From Varibaculum cambriense (GTDB lineage: Bacteria; Actinomycetota; Actinomycetes; Actinomycetales; Actinomycetaceae): a stretch of 64,000 bases of DNA. Shown here piece after piece: positions 27,100 through 35,468 of the stretch (positions within the stretch are counted from its first letter, which is position 1; every line of letters starts with the position of its first letter). The stretch spans positions 98,932 through 162,931 of the forward strand of contig NZ_JAKNHJ010000003.1 in NCBI RefSeq assembly GCF_022133705.1, given 5' to 3'. The notes under the pieces were generated by a model. It was not told the DNA's origin. It searched no databases and was given only the letters and a program-made list of their open reading frames with translations. The translations under genes and the position numbers were made by a program.

Positions 27100-27543
27100 T
27101 TAGTCGGCGTTATTGACAGTCTCAGCATTTCCCTCGATCTGACGAGAGCCGCGCTGGACTGCAATCTTGCGAGGCTTAGCTTCCTCTGCCACCGGGATAA
27201 CTAGCTTAAGCACCCCGTCCACATACTCGGCCTCTACCTGGTCAAGAGCCACCCCATTCCCTAAGGTGAGCTGACGAGCGAAAGTACCGAAGGGACGCTC
27301 ATGAGTCAGCCACTGGGCACCTGCGATTTCGGGGGATTTGCGCTCGGCACGAATAGTGAGGGTGCGATCCTCGATATCGATGTCTACGCTTGCCGGATCC
27401 ACCCCCGGCAAATCAAAGAGGGCGATGAACTTTTCTCCATCACGATACAAATCCAGAGGCATAGCTGCCCGGGAAGGCCCTTGGCGCATCGCGTCATCAA
27501 AAATCGCTTCCATCTGACGGAAGGGATCATACCTGCGAACCAT
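27100..27543 (-). CDS. Hsp20/alpha-crystallin small heat-shock protein
   Basis: A 147-residue ATP-independent holdase. The alpha-crystallin domain covers about residues 22-125: MPLDLYRDGEKFIALFDLPG, VDIDIEDRTLTIRAER, and the conserved FARQLTLGNGVALD...YVDGVLKLVIPVAE segment. The N-terminus carries MVRRYDPFRQMEAIFD, typical of Hsp18-type proteins. AAGGAG precedes the ATG. A HAIR-type operator 122 bases upstream puts it under HspR with clpB and dnaK. Two small hairpins lie in the putative 5' leader. Confidence 0.95.
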   Translation of the reverse strand: MVRRYDPFRQMEAIFDDAMRQGPSRAAMPLDLYRDGEKFIALFDLPGVDPASVDIDIEDRTLTIRAERKSPEIAGAQWLTHERPFGTFARQLTLGNGVALDQVEAEYVDGVLKLVIPVAEEAKPRKIAVQRGSRQIEGNAETVNNAD

Positions 27544-27557
27544 GATTACTCCTTACC

Positions 27558-27600
27558 CCCGCGAAGTTGCGGGAAATCTTCTTACCGAGATTCTCTCGGT
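27558..27600 (-). promoter_or_regulatory. Two hairpins in the hsp20 5' leader
   Basis: On the minus strand TCTCGGT/ACCGAGA (27594-27600 with 27584-27590) and CCCGC/GCGGG (27569-27573 with 27558-27562) form two successive stems just before GTAAGGAG and the ATG. A thermosensor role is only a suggestion, because the Shine-Dalgarno itself lies outside the second stem. Confidence 0.4.
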
Positions 27601-27664
27601 CTCACGTCCTCTATTTTGGCACTCTCTACATTCTAGTGCTAGCCAATTATTCTGGAGGCGAAAA

Positions 27665-27685
27665 GTTAAGTCTAATAGGCTCAAC
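27665..27685 (-). promoter_or_regulatory. HAIR operator (HspR site) upstream of hsp20
   Basis: GTTAAGT-N7-GCTCAAC keeps the HAIR layout with one base change in the left arm. It is the third promoter region with such a dyad in the window. The remaining part of the 27544-27837 gap shows no gene. Confidence 0.75.
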
Positions 27686-27837
27686 TTTAAATTTTCTGCT
27701 CCCTAATTCGTTCACTTGCCCCTGTTCTCCGCTTTGAACAGCCAATATCTATTGCTATCCCCAACCGCCAGTGACGGTAACCCAAAACGCCGCCCCAAAG
27801 ACGCCCTAAAACTATTCAATACTGAGAAAATAGGAAC

Positions 27838-28383
27838 ATGAGCACGCGATACCTACCTGTATTTGTCTACGGCACCTTGAAACTCGGTTCTCGCGGCTTT
27901 GGCTCTAGTCTGAAAGCCGCGGTGACCGAATTCGCCCCGGCCTATTTGCGGGAAGCATCCCTATATATTGGGGCGTCCTATCCGATGGCGATCCGTTCTA
28001 TCGGCGGCACCGGCATTGTGGGGCAAGTACTCTTGATCGAACAACGCCTATTTGAAGAAACCCTAGAAGAACTCGACGAATACGAAGGATATTTAGGGGA
28101 AGGCGACCCCAACAATATGTATACCCGGCAAATCGTGCGGGTAGAGGTATTCCCGGACAAAGACAGCACCTGGGAAGGACCTACCCAACAGGTACAGGCC
28201 TATGTCTATATGGCTAACGCGGACTCCTTCCGCGATCACCGCGATGAACTGGTGCTCTCCCCCAGCGGTGATTGGGAAAACCACGAGGAGGAATGGGAGG
28301 AGCTCTCCCCCGCCCTCGAAGACACGCAAGACCCTAACATCGATGAACGTTTCCCCGACGACGAGGACGAGCTAGACGGCTAA
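27838..28383 (+). CDS. gamma-glutamylcyclotransferase-like (AIG2/GGCT fold) protein
   Basis: A 181-residue protein with the GGCT substrate-binding motif YGTLK in VFVYGTLKLGSRGFG (residues 9-23), and a Glu in EELDEYEGYLGEGDP at the position of the family's catalytic acid. The last 45 residues are highly acidic and probably disordered. Family members act on gamma-glutamyl amines or peptides; the substrate here is unknown. The ATG lies at the end of GAGAAAATAGGAAC. It is convergent with the next gene, with 14 bases between the stops. Confidence 0.83.
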   Translation: MSTRYLPVFVYGTLKLGSRGFGSSLKAAVTEFAPAYLREASLYIGASYPMAIRSIGGTGIVGQVLLIEQRLFEETLEELDEYEGYLGEGDPNNMYTRQIVRVEVFPDKDSTWEGPTQQVQAYVYMANADSFRDHRDELVLSPSGDWENHEEEWEELSPALEDTQDPNIDERFPDDEDELDG

Positions 28384-28397
28384 AGCCTAGCTGGCCG

Positions 28398-29435
28398 CTA
28401 TTTACCACCTTCAGCGCCCGCAACCAGGGATTGCTGATACTTCATCATCACTTTCTGCTGCAAGTTTTGTCCCGCTAAGAACCAACGTCCGTCCGCTTCC
28501 TGCCAAGCCATAATTTGCAGCGGAGTACCCTGCTTATCCTTAATCAATACTGCTTTCGCCCCGTCGACATCTGCCTTAGTCTCCGGAGAGAACCTCAGGT
28601 CTGCTAACTTCACCGAGGGCGACTGCGCAGACTGCGCAAAGGTTTTCTCAACCGCCTGCGTGCACTGATCTAAGCTATTTTCATCGGTTTTTTGGCTAAT
28701 CGCTTGTACCAATTGCCCCCGCGCCTCCTCGGAACTTAAAGCACAAATAGTTTGCGCATCCTTATCTAGCAGCGCCCCATAATAAGCTTTTGCTCCTTCC
28801 TGGGGAGAGGAGGCGCCCGTGGGAGTAAAAATCTTTTGCCAAACGCCACTGGCGTACAGCGCAATCCCGATGGCGGCCACTATTGCTACTATCCCCAATG
28901 TCCAGGAAATAGCGGTGCGGGAACGAGAATGAGTTTTCTTAGTTTGACCGGTCTTCTTCAGGGCAATCTGATCAACATTGAAAGCAGTACCAGATTCGGA
29001 GTCCGCAAGTTCATCGCGGTCAACGTGTCCGCCAACTTGATTACCCCAAACCCGCTTGTCCCCTTCGCTCTCGACTTCGGGATCTACCTCAGCGGCCGCT
29101 TCCTTTCCGCCAGCTAACGGCAAAATCTCAGGAACTTGAAACTCTTCGTCAGCGCTATCTTCACCTTCGGTAACTGGATCCTCGCTAGAAGAGTCCATCT
29201 CACCCTCGGCGCTGCCCTCTGCGCTGGTAGCGGTTTCCTCCGCCGGTTCCTGCTTGCCTGCTTGCTCGTCCTCGCCGGGGGGATCTACCTGCGAGCGATC
29301 GTCCTTATTAGCAGGGAGAGTGGTATTTTCCTGCCCGTTCTCTGAGGGTGAAAGGGTAGCCTTACTTAAGGTACTGATATCTGCGGCATCACTACTATGC
29401 TCAGCGGTTTCTTCTTCAATTCGTCGGTTAGCCAT
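28398..29435 (-). CDS. membrane-anchored protein with acidic cytoplasmic region and extracellular domain
   Basis: I do not recognise a named family. The first 170 residues are low-complexity and strongly acidic. A basic patch (KKTHSRSRT) precedes one transmembrane helix at about 175-196, and an outer domain of roughly 135 residues follows with two Cys (ICALSSEEARG and LDQCTQAVEK). The outer domain's layout (EGAKAYYGALLDKDAQTICAL, and WQEADGRWFLAG at the end) resembles NTF2-like/DUF4878-type lipoprotein domains. It is divergent from the Asp23 operon and shares a 177-base upstream region with it. Confidence 0.7.
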   Translation of the reverse strand: MANRRIEEETAEHSSDAADISTLSKATLSPSENGQENTTLPANKDDRSQVDPPGEDEQAGKQEPAEETATSAEGSAEGEMDSSSEDPVTEGEDSADEEFQVPEILPLAGGKEAAAEVDPEVESEGDKRVWGNQVGGHVDRDELADSESGTAFNVDQIALKKTGQTKKTHSRSRTAISWTLGIVAIVAAIGIALYASGVWQKIFTPTGASSPQEGAKAYYGALLDKDAQTICALSSEEARGQLVQAISQKTDENSLDQCTQAVEKTFAQSAQSPSVKLADLRFSPETKADVDGAKAVLIKDKQGTPLQIMAWQEADGRWFLAGQNLQQKVMMKYQQSLVAGAEGGK

Positions 29436-29612
29436 AGGGCGATCCTACCGGGAAAACCCGTTCAGATGCTCATTGAATTTACATAAACGCTCGCTTGGAG
29501 AACCAGACTCCGATATCCTTAGGCTAGGTCACTAAAGATCAGGAATACAAAAAAATTCTGGTTATAGACCATTGAAAGCATAACGTCACCCAACCAAGTA
29601 GGGATAGGAATA

Positions 29613-30107
29613 ATGGCAAATAGCAAACAAGATAAGAAGACCCCGACCGTAGTACCCACCGCCGAAGAGGCTAAAGAACTTATCCCTGCAAATAACGTTG
29701 CCGAGGATCAAGGGCAGGGGCTAACCACCGTTGCCGACCAGGTAGTTGCCAAAGTTGCTGGTCTGGCCATAAAGGAGATCCCCGGAGTTTACGATCTGGG
29801 CAACTCCGCCGCCCGCGCCCTGGGGGCTTTGCGTTCCAAAGTCGGAGCCTCCGAAAGCATTACCCAGGGTATTTCGGTAGAAATTGGGCAGACGCAAACC
29901 GCATTGGACGTAGTGTTGATTGTGGAATACCCCTACCCGGTACACGAAGTAGCCGATAAAGTTCGGGAAGCTATTTTCTCGGCTATCGAAGGGCTAGTGG
30001 GACTAGAAGTTACCGAAGTAAACATCAAGGTTACGGATGTGCATGTACCGGACGATGACGACAATGAAGAAGACGAAGACCAGAAGGATAAAAAGGATCT
30101 GAAGTAA
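29613..30107 (+). CDS. Asp23/Gls24-family envelope stress protein
   Basis: A 164-residue Asp23 (alkaline-shock) domain protein, first gene of a six-gene stress operon. The domain (about residues 38-145) includes TTVADQVVAKVAGLAIKEIPG, TQTALDVVLIVEYPYPVHEV and VTEVNIKVTDVHVPDD. The N-terminus is polar and the tail is a run of Asp/Glu/Lys. In Staphylococcus, Asp23 coats the inner face of the membrane through the anchor AmaP; an AmaP-like gene lies three genes on. GGGATAGGAATA precedes the ATG. Confidence 0.88.
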   Translation: MANSKQDKKTPTVVPTAEEAKELIPANNVAEDQGQGLTTVADQVVAKVAGLAIKEIPGVYDLGNSAARALGALRSKVGASESITQGISVEIGQTQTALDVVLIVEYPYPVHEVADKVREAIFSAIEGLVGLEVTEVNIKVTDVHVPDDDDNEEDEDQKDKKDLK

Positions 30108-30129
30108 CCTTCGCCGGAAAGGAAAAAAC

Positions 30130-30324
30130 ATGACCACCATAGCTGGTATTTTTTGTGGTGCTTTTCTGGCATATATGGCCGTAGCTCACGGATTCTTTGG
30201 ATTCCTAGTCGCCATCCTGTTTATGGCCATCGGGGCGGTATTAGGCAGGGCTGCTTCGGGAAAGCTAGATCTGAAAGGCGTAGGTGAAGCCCTAATCGGC
30301 AAGCACACTACCACCTCCGATTAA
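30130..30324 (+). CDS. small membrane protein (DUF2273-like)
   Basis: A 64-residue protein, hydrophobic over residues 3-42 with two closely spaced helices containing Gly (GIFCGAFLAYM and FGFLVAILFMAIGAVLG), and a polar tail. Small DUF2273-type membrane proteins commonly sit between the two Asp23 genes of such operons, which is the main reason for this call. GGAAAGGAAAAAAC stands before the ATG. Confidence 0.75.
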   Translation: MTTIAGIFCGAFLAYMAVAHGFFGFLVAILFMAIGAVLGRAASGKLDLKGVGEALIGKHTTTSD

Positions 30325-30336
30325 GAAGGAGGATTA

Positions 30337-30693
30337 ATGAATTCCGATAAGGAACCAACAGAACTTGCGGGAATCACCACTGTGTCTGCGCGCGCTATCC
30401 AAACCATTGCGAAGGCGGCTACCGCGCAGCGAATCAGTGTCCCCGGTGAGCAAATCAAAGTTTCTACCCGCGACGACCAGGGACTATTGGGCATAGATAT
30501 TTCTTGTCCCCTCAGCTCCCAAGTTGTAGATACTATCGTTAACACCCCCGATACCTCCGTGTTTTCCTTGGCGGACGCGGCGCGGCGTGACATTGTTACC
30601 CGCGTTGGCAAAATCGCGGGAGTGAAAGTCGGGCGGGTAAATCTGCGATTAACTGGAATCTATAAGCATCAGGAACGGAGGCAGCTGCAATGA
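30337..30693 (+). CDS. second Asp23/Gls24-family protein
   Basis: A 118-residue paralogue of the first gene, lacking the acidic tail. Visible Asp23 features are GITTVSARAIQTIAKAATAQ, GLLGIDISCPLSSQVVDTIV and GVKVGRVNLRLTGIY. AGAAGGAGGATTA precedes the ATG. Its stop overlaps the next gene by four bases, so the two are translationally coupled. Two diverged Asp23 proteins in one operon suggest a hetero-oligomer, which is inference. Confidence 0.85.
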   Translation: MNSDKEPTELAGITTVSARAIQTIAKAATAQRISVPGEQIKVSTRDDQGLLGIDISCPLSSQVVDTIVNTPDTSVFSLADAARRDIVTRVGKIAGVKVGRVNLRLTGIYKHQERRQLQ

Positions 30694-31286
30694 GTAAACA
30701 ATCCAGCAAATCCGGACCTTTCGTGTCTTATCTGGTTAGACGGCAGACCCACTCCTCGCGCGCTTTCAGCAGCATTATTTTAGCGATCATCATAATTGCT
30801 GTTCTGGGCTTTTTAGCTACCGAGGGCGTGCTGGCGTTATCCGGAAAAGACCCCTTGTTGGTAAACCCGGCTGATATGTGGCAGCAAGGATTTGCGGCTT
30901 TAACTGATAGTCACCGTCCCCTAGCGATTATCGTAGGGGTGCTGCTAGCCCTCTGCGGATTATTATTGCTGGCTAAAGCGGTACTGCCGGGTACTTTAAG
31001 TAAACACGCCCTAAGTGACGAACGCGCTGCCTACGTTATTGATGATGGTGTGGTCGCCGCAGGAATTTCTCGTTTAGTACGCGAAGAAGCGGGTCTGCCA
31101 CAAGGAACCGTCTCTACCGCAGTTAATAAACGACGTTCGGTAAGCACTATTACCCCTAGTACTGGACGCACCTTAGACCAAGCGCAAATCCAACAGGTGG
31201 CAAGCGAAGAGGTCGCTTCCTGGCAGCTGAGGCCACGGCTAAAAACCGCAGTTAAGATCGCTACCGAAGGGAGGCTCGAAAAGTGA
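30690..31286 (+). CDS. membrane protein of the Asp23 locus (DUF6286-like)
   Basis: A 198-residue protein with two transmembrane helices (about residues 27-51 and 77-101) and a C-terminal soluble part in which REEAGLPQGTVSTAVNKRR and VASEEVASWQLRPRLKTAVKI recall the Asp23-like cytoplasmic domain of DUF6286 proteins. It overlaps genes on both sides by four bases (ATGA). Position and topology suggest a membrane partner for the Asp23 proteins. Confidence 0.72.
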   Translation: MSKQSSKSGPFVSYLVRRQTHSSRAFSSIILAIIIIAVLGFLATEGVLALSGKDPLLVNPADMWQQGFAALTDSHRPLAIIVGVLLALCGLLLLAKAVLPGTLSKHALSDERAAYVIDDGVVAAGISRLVREEAGLPQGTVSTAVNKRRSVSTITPSTGRTLDQAQIQQVASEEVASWQLRPRLKTAVKIATEGRLEK

Positions 31287-31909
31287 AAAAACTACCTCGA
31301 GCTTTGAATCGGATCTTACTGTTTATTTTTGGTTTGCTGTTTCTTGCCGCCGGAGTTTCAATTACCTCCGCTGCAACCTCGGCCTCGATTCACCGCCGCC
31401 TTCTTGACTACCGCTCAAAAATAGAGTCCGGATTTAGCAACCTGGTTAGACAGTCAACCTTCCAGGTGCAAGGCAGAGAGATTTCCGCAGTTCAAGCGGG
31501 AGCCCTAGCCTTGGTGATCGTAGTGATCCTGTTGCTAATAGTCTGGGTGTTTTCCCAAGGCGGCGGCAAGATTCGCTCGCTGGCTTTAAATAAGGCCGGG
31601 AAAGATTCTGACAAACAGGGCGAGATTACTGCCGAATTGGGGTTAATCCAGGACATAATCGAGAGTGAAGTAGCAAGTAGTCGCGACCTTGCCTCTCTAA
31701 AAATCTCTTCTTGGGAGGTTAAAAAACGCCCTGGACTGGCGCTAACCGCCGCGGTTTACAAGGGAACGAACCCTCGCGAAGTTAAGATAGAAATTGATCA
31801 AGCGATTGCGAAGTTAGATCAAGTTTTAGGAATAAAAATGCCGATTCTGGTGCAAATAACCACGAACTGGCGAACCAATTTAGGATCTGCGGACCGCGTG
31901 GATTCATAG
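31283..31909 (+). CDS. AmaP-like alkaline-shock membrane anchor protein
   Basis: A 208-residue protein with two hydrophobic helices (about residues 8-30 and 72-95) separated by a short outer loop, followed by a roughly 110-residue cytoplasmic region. This is the topology of AmaP, which holds Asp23 at the membrane. The GTG start overlaps the previous gene by four bases. The match rests on topology and operon context more than on strong motifs. Confidence 0.68.
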   Translation: MKKLPRALNRILLFIFGLLFLAAGVSITSAATSASIHRRLLDYRSKIESGFSNLVRQSTFQVQGREISAVQAGALALVIVVILLLIVWVFSQGGGKIRSLALNKAGKDSDKQGEITAELGLIQDIIESEVASSRDLASLKISSWEVKKRPGLALTAAVYKGTNPREVKIEIDQAIAKLDQVLGIKMPILVQITTNWRTNLGSADRVDS

Positions 31910-31928
31910 AGTATAAAAGGAGAACAAT

Positions 31929-32174
31929 ATGGGAATGGACGACAAGATTAAGAACTCTGCAGAGGACTTGGGCGGCAAAGCCAAAGAAGCTGCCGGCAAA
32001 GTTAGCGGAGACAAGAACGTAGAAGCCGAAGGTAAAGCGGATCAGGTTAGCGCAGAAATCAAAGATAAGGTTTCTGAATTCTCGGACAAAGCCAAGGATA
32101 TGGCGGAAGAAGCCGGCGCTAACCTGAAAGCTGCTGCCGAAAAAATCAAAGAAGGCTTCTCTAGCGACAAGTAA
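31929..32174 (+). CDS. CsbD-family stress-response protein
   Basis: An 81-residue, Lys/Glu/Ala-rich helical protein. The family motif appears as DKIKNSAEDLGGKAKEAAGK followed by GDKNVEAEGKADQ. CsbD proteins are small general-stress proteins of unknown mechanism. AAAAGGAGAACAAT precedes the ATG. It ends the Asp23 operon and is followed by a strong terminator. Confidence 0.88.
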   Translation: MGMDDKIKNSAEDLGGKAKEAAGKVSGDKNVEAEGKADQVSAEIKDKVSEFSDKAKDMAEEAGANLKAAAEKIKEGFSSDK

Positions 32175-32212
32175 ATCCGGCAAAATCTAGCAGTAGCAAA
32201 TAGCTAGTTTAT

Positions 32213-32250
32213 GAATCGGGAGGCGATAGCCTCCCGATTCTTTTATTCTT
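32213..32250 (+). terminator. Terminator of the Asp23-CsbD operon
   Basis: GAATCGGGAGGC pairs perfectly with GCCTCCCGATTC over 12 bases around a four-base loop (GATA), followed by TTTTATTCTT on the plus strand. Confidence 0.93.
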
Positions 32251-32326
32251 ATTCCCCTAGCGTCTGCGTCTTCAATCCCAGTTAAGATACCCGCACGCAA
32301 GGCGCCAGTTCCTAGATAACGCCTGG

Positions 32327-33673
32327 TTAATCCAATAAGGAGGGCGAAACTTTGGTTTCCTCACCAATGCGCATATCCGCGATTTTACCGGCTGCCCGCA
32401 GCTCTTTTAGCCGGGGAACTACCCGCCGGGAAATGCCCCACGGATCAATCGTGTTTAAGTAAATCCGGGTACCGCCCTCAAAACCCGCCAAAGTTGAAAT
32501 TCGCCATTTCAGTAAGATCCGCCAGCGCATGGGAGTCGAAACCGATAGCGGACGGTGATACCACTCTTCATTGCAAGGGACATCAGCACCGGTAGCAGCA
32601 TGGATAGCGTGCAAAATATCAGAAACTGCCCGCGTCTTCTTTTCTCCCGCATCCCAGGGATTACAGGGCTTACCGAGCGGCCAAACCGCGATCGTAGGAT
32701 AACGGTGTCCTACCCCCGCCATTGCGATCGCGTCCTCGTTTTGTGCCAAGATCAGCCCGCGAGTAGCTCGAATCTTCAAAATGGTGTGGTAAATATCGGG
32801 GTCTTTGCGCAGTCGCTCGCGTTCTTGAGTGGTCTGAACGGGGAATTCGTCAATCGCTACCAGTTGCTTATGCAGATGATCGAAACTGGCGCCCGCCGGT
32901 TTTAACCAATTCTGGAACGTCGCCACATATTTGACGGCTGGATCCAGATCGTACAGATCCCGCAGCGCCCTCGCCGTGAAGGCAGTATAGGCATGATGTT
33001 CCTCCGGAGTCAGAGTACCCGCGGAAGCCAGCTGGGAGGAATCAGTGGCTCCCGGAACAAAATGTCGATTAGCCACAATCAGATCATGCCCACCCGAGAA
33101 GAACGAGTTTGCTTGCCCCAACATTTCCGGTTCGGAAAGGCTATTAATTTCCTCGTCATTCATCCCATATTGGTGGAGTTTAGCTCGCACTACCCGCAGC
33201 ACATGGTCATAGCCGGTGGGGGTAGCTAAATATTCTGCCAAACGCTGGCGTTCCTTATCGGAAGGTTCATGACCATGATTAAGGTGCCAGTACTGGTAGG
33301 AAACGATTTCAAATAGATTCGGGATCCGGCGAAAATCTGCCGGATATTTACTAAGCTGATCGGCAGCTAATCCTTCTACAATCCGGAACTCTCCGCAGCT
33401 AGTAGTGTTATCTGCTGGCAGATCCGCATCCCCTAAGACAATTCGAGATTTTTCGGGCGGGGTTTCTAAATAGCGATCAGAGCAGAAGGCACAAGTAGAA
33501 GTATGATCCTGGGCGCTAATGGGACTGGGATTAACCTGGGGCTTGGAAAGCGGGCGGTGCCCCCGGCCAGGTACCGTCCACACCTCGGTTCCAGTTAACT
33601 GATTTCGTTGTTTAACGGTTCCATCTGCCAGTTTAACTAATGCCCGTGCGGCTGCTGCTTCCTCTTTTGCCAT
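32327..33673 (-). CDS. DUF4921-family protein, GalT/HIT-superfamily-like
   Basis: A 448-residue protein that resembles galactose-1-phosphate uridylyltransferases in layout. CAFC near residue 60 could provide zinc ligands, and FDHLHKQLVA near the middle stands where GalT has its HPHGQ active site. LKPAGASFDHLHKQ and NEEWYHRPLS are characteristic. The exact HxHxQ histidine triad is not kept in canonical form (DHLHKQ). Similar actinobacterial proteins are annotated DUF4921. A nucleotidyl-transfer or hydrolase role is inference. It is divergent from the methylase gene, with 114 bases between. Confidence 0.75.
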   Translation of the reverse strand: MAKEEAAAARALVKLADGTVKQRNQLTGTEVWTVPGRGHRPLSKPQVNPSPISAQDHTSTCAFCSDRYLETPPEKSRIVLGDADLPADNTTSCGEFRIVEGLAADQLSKYPADFRRIPNLFEIVSYQYWHLNHGHEPSDKERQRLAEYLATPTGYDHVLRVVRAKLHQYGMNDEEINSLSEPEMLGQANSFFSGGHDLIVANRHFVPGATDSSQLASAGTLTPEEHHAYTAFTARALRDLYDLDPAVKYVATFQNWLKPAGASFDHLHKQLVAIDEFPVQTTQERERLRKDPDIYHTILKIRATRGLILAQNEDAIAMAGVGHRYPTIAVWPLGKPCNPWDAGEKKTRAVSDILHAIHAATGADVPCNEEWYHRPLSVSTPMRWRILLKWRISTLAGFEGGTRIYLNTIDPWGISRRVVPRLKELRAAGKIADMRIGEETKVSPSLLD

Positions 33674-33787
33674 ACTTCCACCCTAGTTGCCTATTGGTAC
33701 TTTTTCGCCTACTCCCAGCGCGTGTAAGTCAGATGCTTTAAATGCTGAGGGTCTGGTTTATAGTGAGCGGAAGGGGAAGGAGGTAAG

Positions 33788-34837
33788 TTGATTAAATATC
33801 TGGGGTCAAAACGGAACCTGGTACCAGCTTTAGGAAGCATTGCTAGCGCTACTGGTGCGAACAGCGCTCTCGATCTGTTTTCCGGTACTACCCGGGTCGC
33901 CCAAGAGTTTAAACGTCGCGGGATCTTCACCACTGCCTGCGATCTTGCTTCCTATAGTTACCAATTGGCGCGCACCTATATCGAAACTGATGCCAACACT
34001 GTTGATATCGCGGCTTTACGCAACCATCTAGAGGCAATGAGCGCGCTTAAAGGTAAAGAGGGATACTTTACCGAGACTTTTTGCCGCCAAGCCCGGTTTT
34101 TTCAGCCCCATAACGGAAGACGTATCGATGCTTGCCGAGATTACCTGGTTGACCTGCAAGATGATCCCTTATTCCCGATTTTATTAACTTCCCTGATGGA
34201 GGCTGCCGACCGGGTAGATTCCACCACTGGAGTCCAAATGGCTTATCTGAAGAAGTGGGCACCGCGTTCCTATAACCAGTTAGAGCTACGTTTGCCGCAG
34301 CTGCTGCCGGGAAAGGGGCACGCCTTCCAAGGAGACGCCCTCAAACTGGTTGACCAGGTACCCAAAGCAGATCTTGCCTACCTCGATCCCCCCTATAACC
34401 AGCACCGTTACTTCACTAACTACCATATTTGGGAAACCTTGGTGCGCTGGGACTCTCCTAAGGCATACGGGGTGGCGCGCAAACGGATAGATGCGCGCGG
34501 TGATCAGCACCGTTCAGCATTTAACTCCAAACGCACTATGGCGCAAAGTTTCTTTTCCTTGCTTGGGCGGGTACGCGCCCAAACTATAGTGGTTTCCTAT
34601 AACGACGAATCTTGGATTGGCGAGGACGAGATGGTGAGCGCCATTTTGGAGGCCGGCTTTGCCCAGGTAAAAAAGTTTGCATTTTCACAGCGCCGCTATG
34701 TGGGAGCAAAAATCGGAATCTATGACCCGCAAGGAAAGAAAGTGGGTAAGCCCGGGGCAGATCGCAATATTGAGAATGTGTTTGTAGGTGGCAACGCTAC
34801 CACTCTGTCTCAAATCAGCGCGGCTTTATCCTCTTAA
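33788..34837 (+). CDS. D12-class (Dam-like) N6-adenine DNA methyltransferase
   Basis: A 349-residue S-adenosylmethionine-dependent DNA methylase. IKYLGSKRNL at the start and ALDLFSGTTRVAQEFKRRG form the AdoMet site. The catalytic DPPY is in LAYLDPPYNQHRYFTNYHIW at about residues 196-215. The start is a TTG directly after GGAAGGAGGTAAG. No restriction endonuclease or specificity subunit lies nearby, so it is an orphan or housekeeping methylase. The target sequence is unknown. Confidence 0.88.
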   Translation: MIKYLGSKRNLVPALGSIASATGANSALDLFSGTTRVAQEFKRRGIFTTACDLASYSYQLARTYIETDANTVDIAALRNHLEAMSALKGKEGYFTETFCRQARFFQPHNGRRIDACRDYLVDLQDDPLFPILLTSLMEAADRVDSTTGVQMAYLKKWAPRSYNQLELRLPQLLPGKGHAFQGDALKLVDQVPKADLAYLDPPYNQHRYFTNYHIWETLVRWDSPKAYGVARKRIDARGDQHRSAFNSKRTMAQSFFSLLGRVRAQTIVVSYNDESWIGEDEMVSAILEAGFAQVKKFAFSQRRYVGAKIGIYDPQGKKVGKPGADRNIENVFVGGNATTLSQISAALSS

Positions 34838-34858
34838 ATCAGTCTACAGTTAGCGATT

Positions 34859-35272
34859 TTAGTATTGGAGCCAGCCCTGAGCCTGCTGGGAGAGCTGCTG
34901 CAGCAAAGATATGGCCTCTTGCGCCCGCGCTGCCGGTACCATCAGGTGGTCATGATGCAGTCCCGATAAAACATTACAGGGAATAGATTGGCTAGCCAGC
35001 TGGGAAGCAACCGTAAAAGTCAGCCCCGTTTCTTCTAGCGAGACATCGCAATCCAAAGTAATTCGGCGATAGATCTTTTTCCCCGCGGCCAGACCTGCTG
35101 CTTTTGCCTGTTCTAAGGGAACGATTAGGGTGAGTCCTTCTTCCTCTTTTATCTGTGCAAACGGCTCTAATCCCGCGGGCAGACCATCCCGCTCCGACAA
35201 GAATACATACTTGCCAAACATATGCGGACGAAGCTTAGACAACGCTAGATCAAAGTCAGAATACGAACTCAT
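34859..35272 (-). CDS. ACT-domain (DUF2241/CASTOR-like) protein
   Basis: A 137-residue protein with ACT-type segments. EGLTLIVPLEQAKAAGL leads into RRITLDCDVSLEETGLTFTVA, and SGLHHDHLMVPAARAQEAI is the typical C-terminal motif of small ACT-fold proteins that bind amino acids. The ligand and partner are unknown. It is convergent with the methylase (21 bases between stops) and stands alone. Confidence 0.75.
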   Translation of the reverse strand: MSSYSDFDLALSKLRPHMFGKYVFLSERDGLPAGLEPFAQIKEEEGLTLIVPLEQAKAAGLAAGKKIYRRITLDCDVSLEETGLTFTVASQLASQSIPCNVLSGLHHDHLMVPAARAQEAISLLQQLSQQAQGWLQY

Positions 35273-35468
35273 AGTTTTAAGTTAGGGGGCTAAGCCCTAC
35301 CCGTGCTTTCTAGTCTCACTCTGCGGTCGATATTTCCCGGTTTCAGCAGGTAAATACCAAAATTCTCAGGCGGCGTTCAGCAACTTGTTTTAAACTACAG
35401 ACCCATAAATCCGACCGCGGCAAAATTAGTTTCCGCCCGGCGCTCTAAGTTAAATCCCGGCGCAAAAG

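Noticed and set aside
33788-34837. Restriction-modification system
   Set aside because: Neighbours are a DUF4921 protein and an ACT-domain protein; no nuclease or specificity gene is adjacent.
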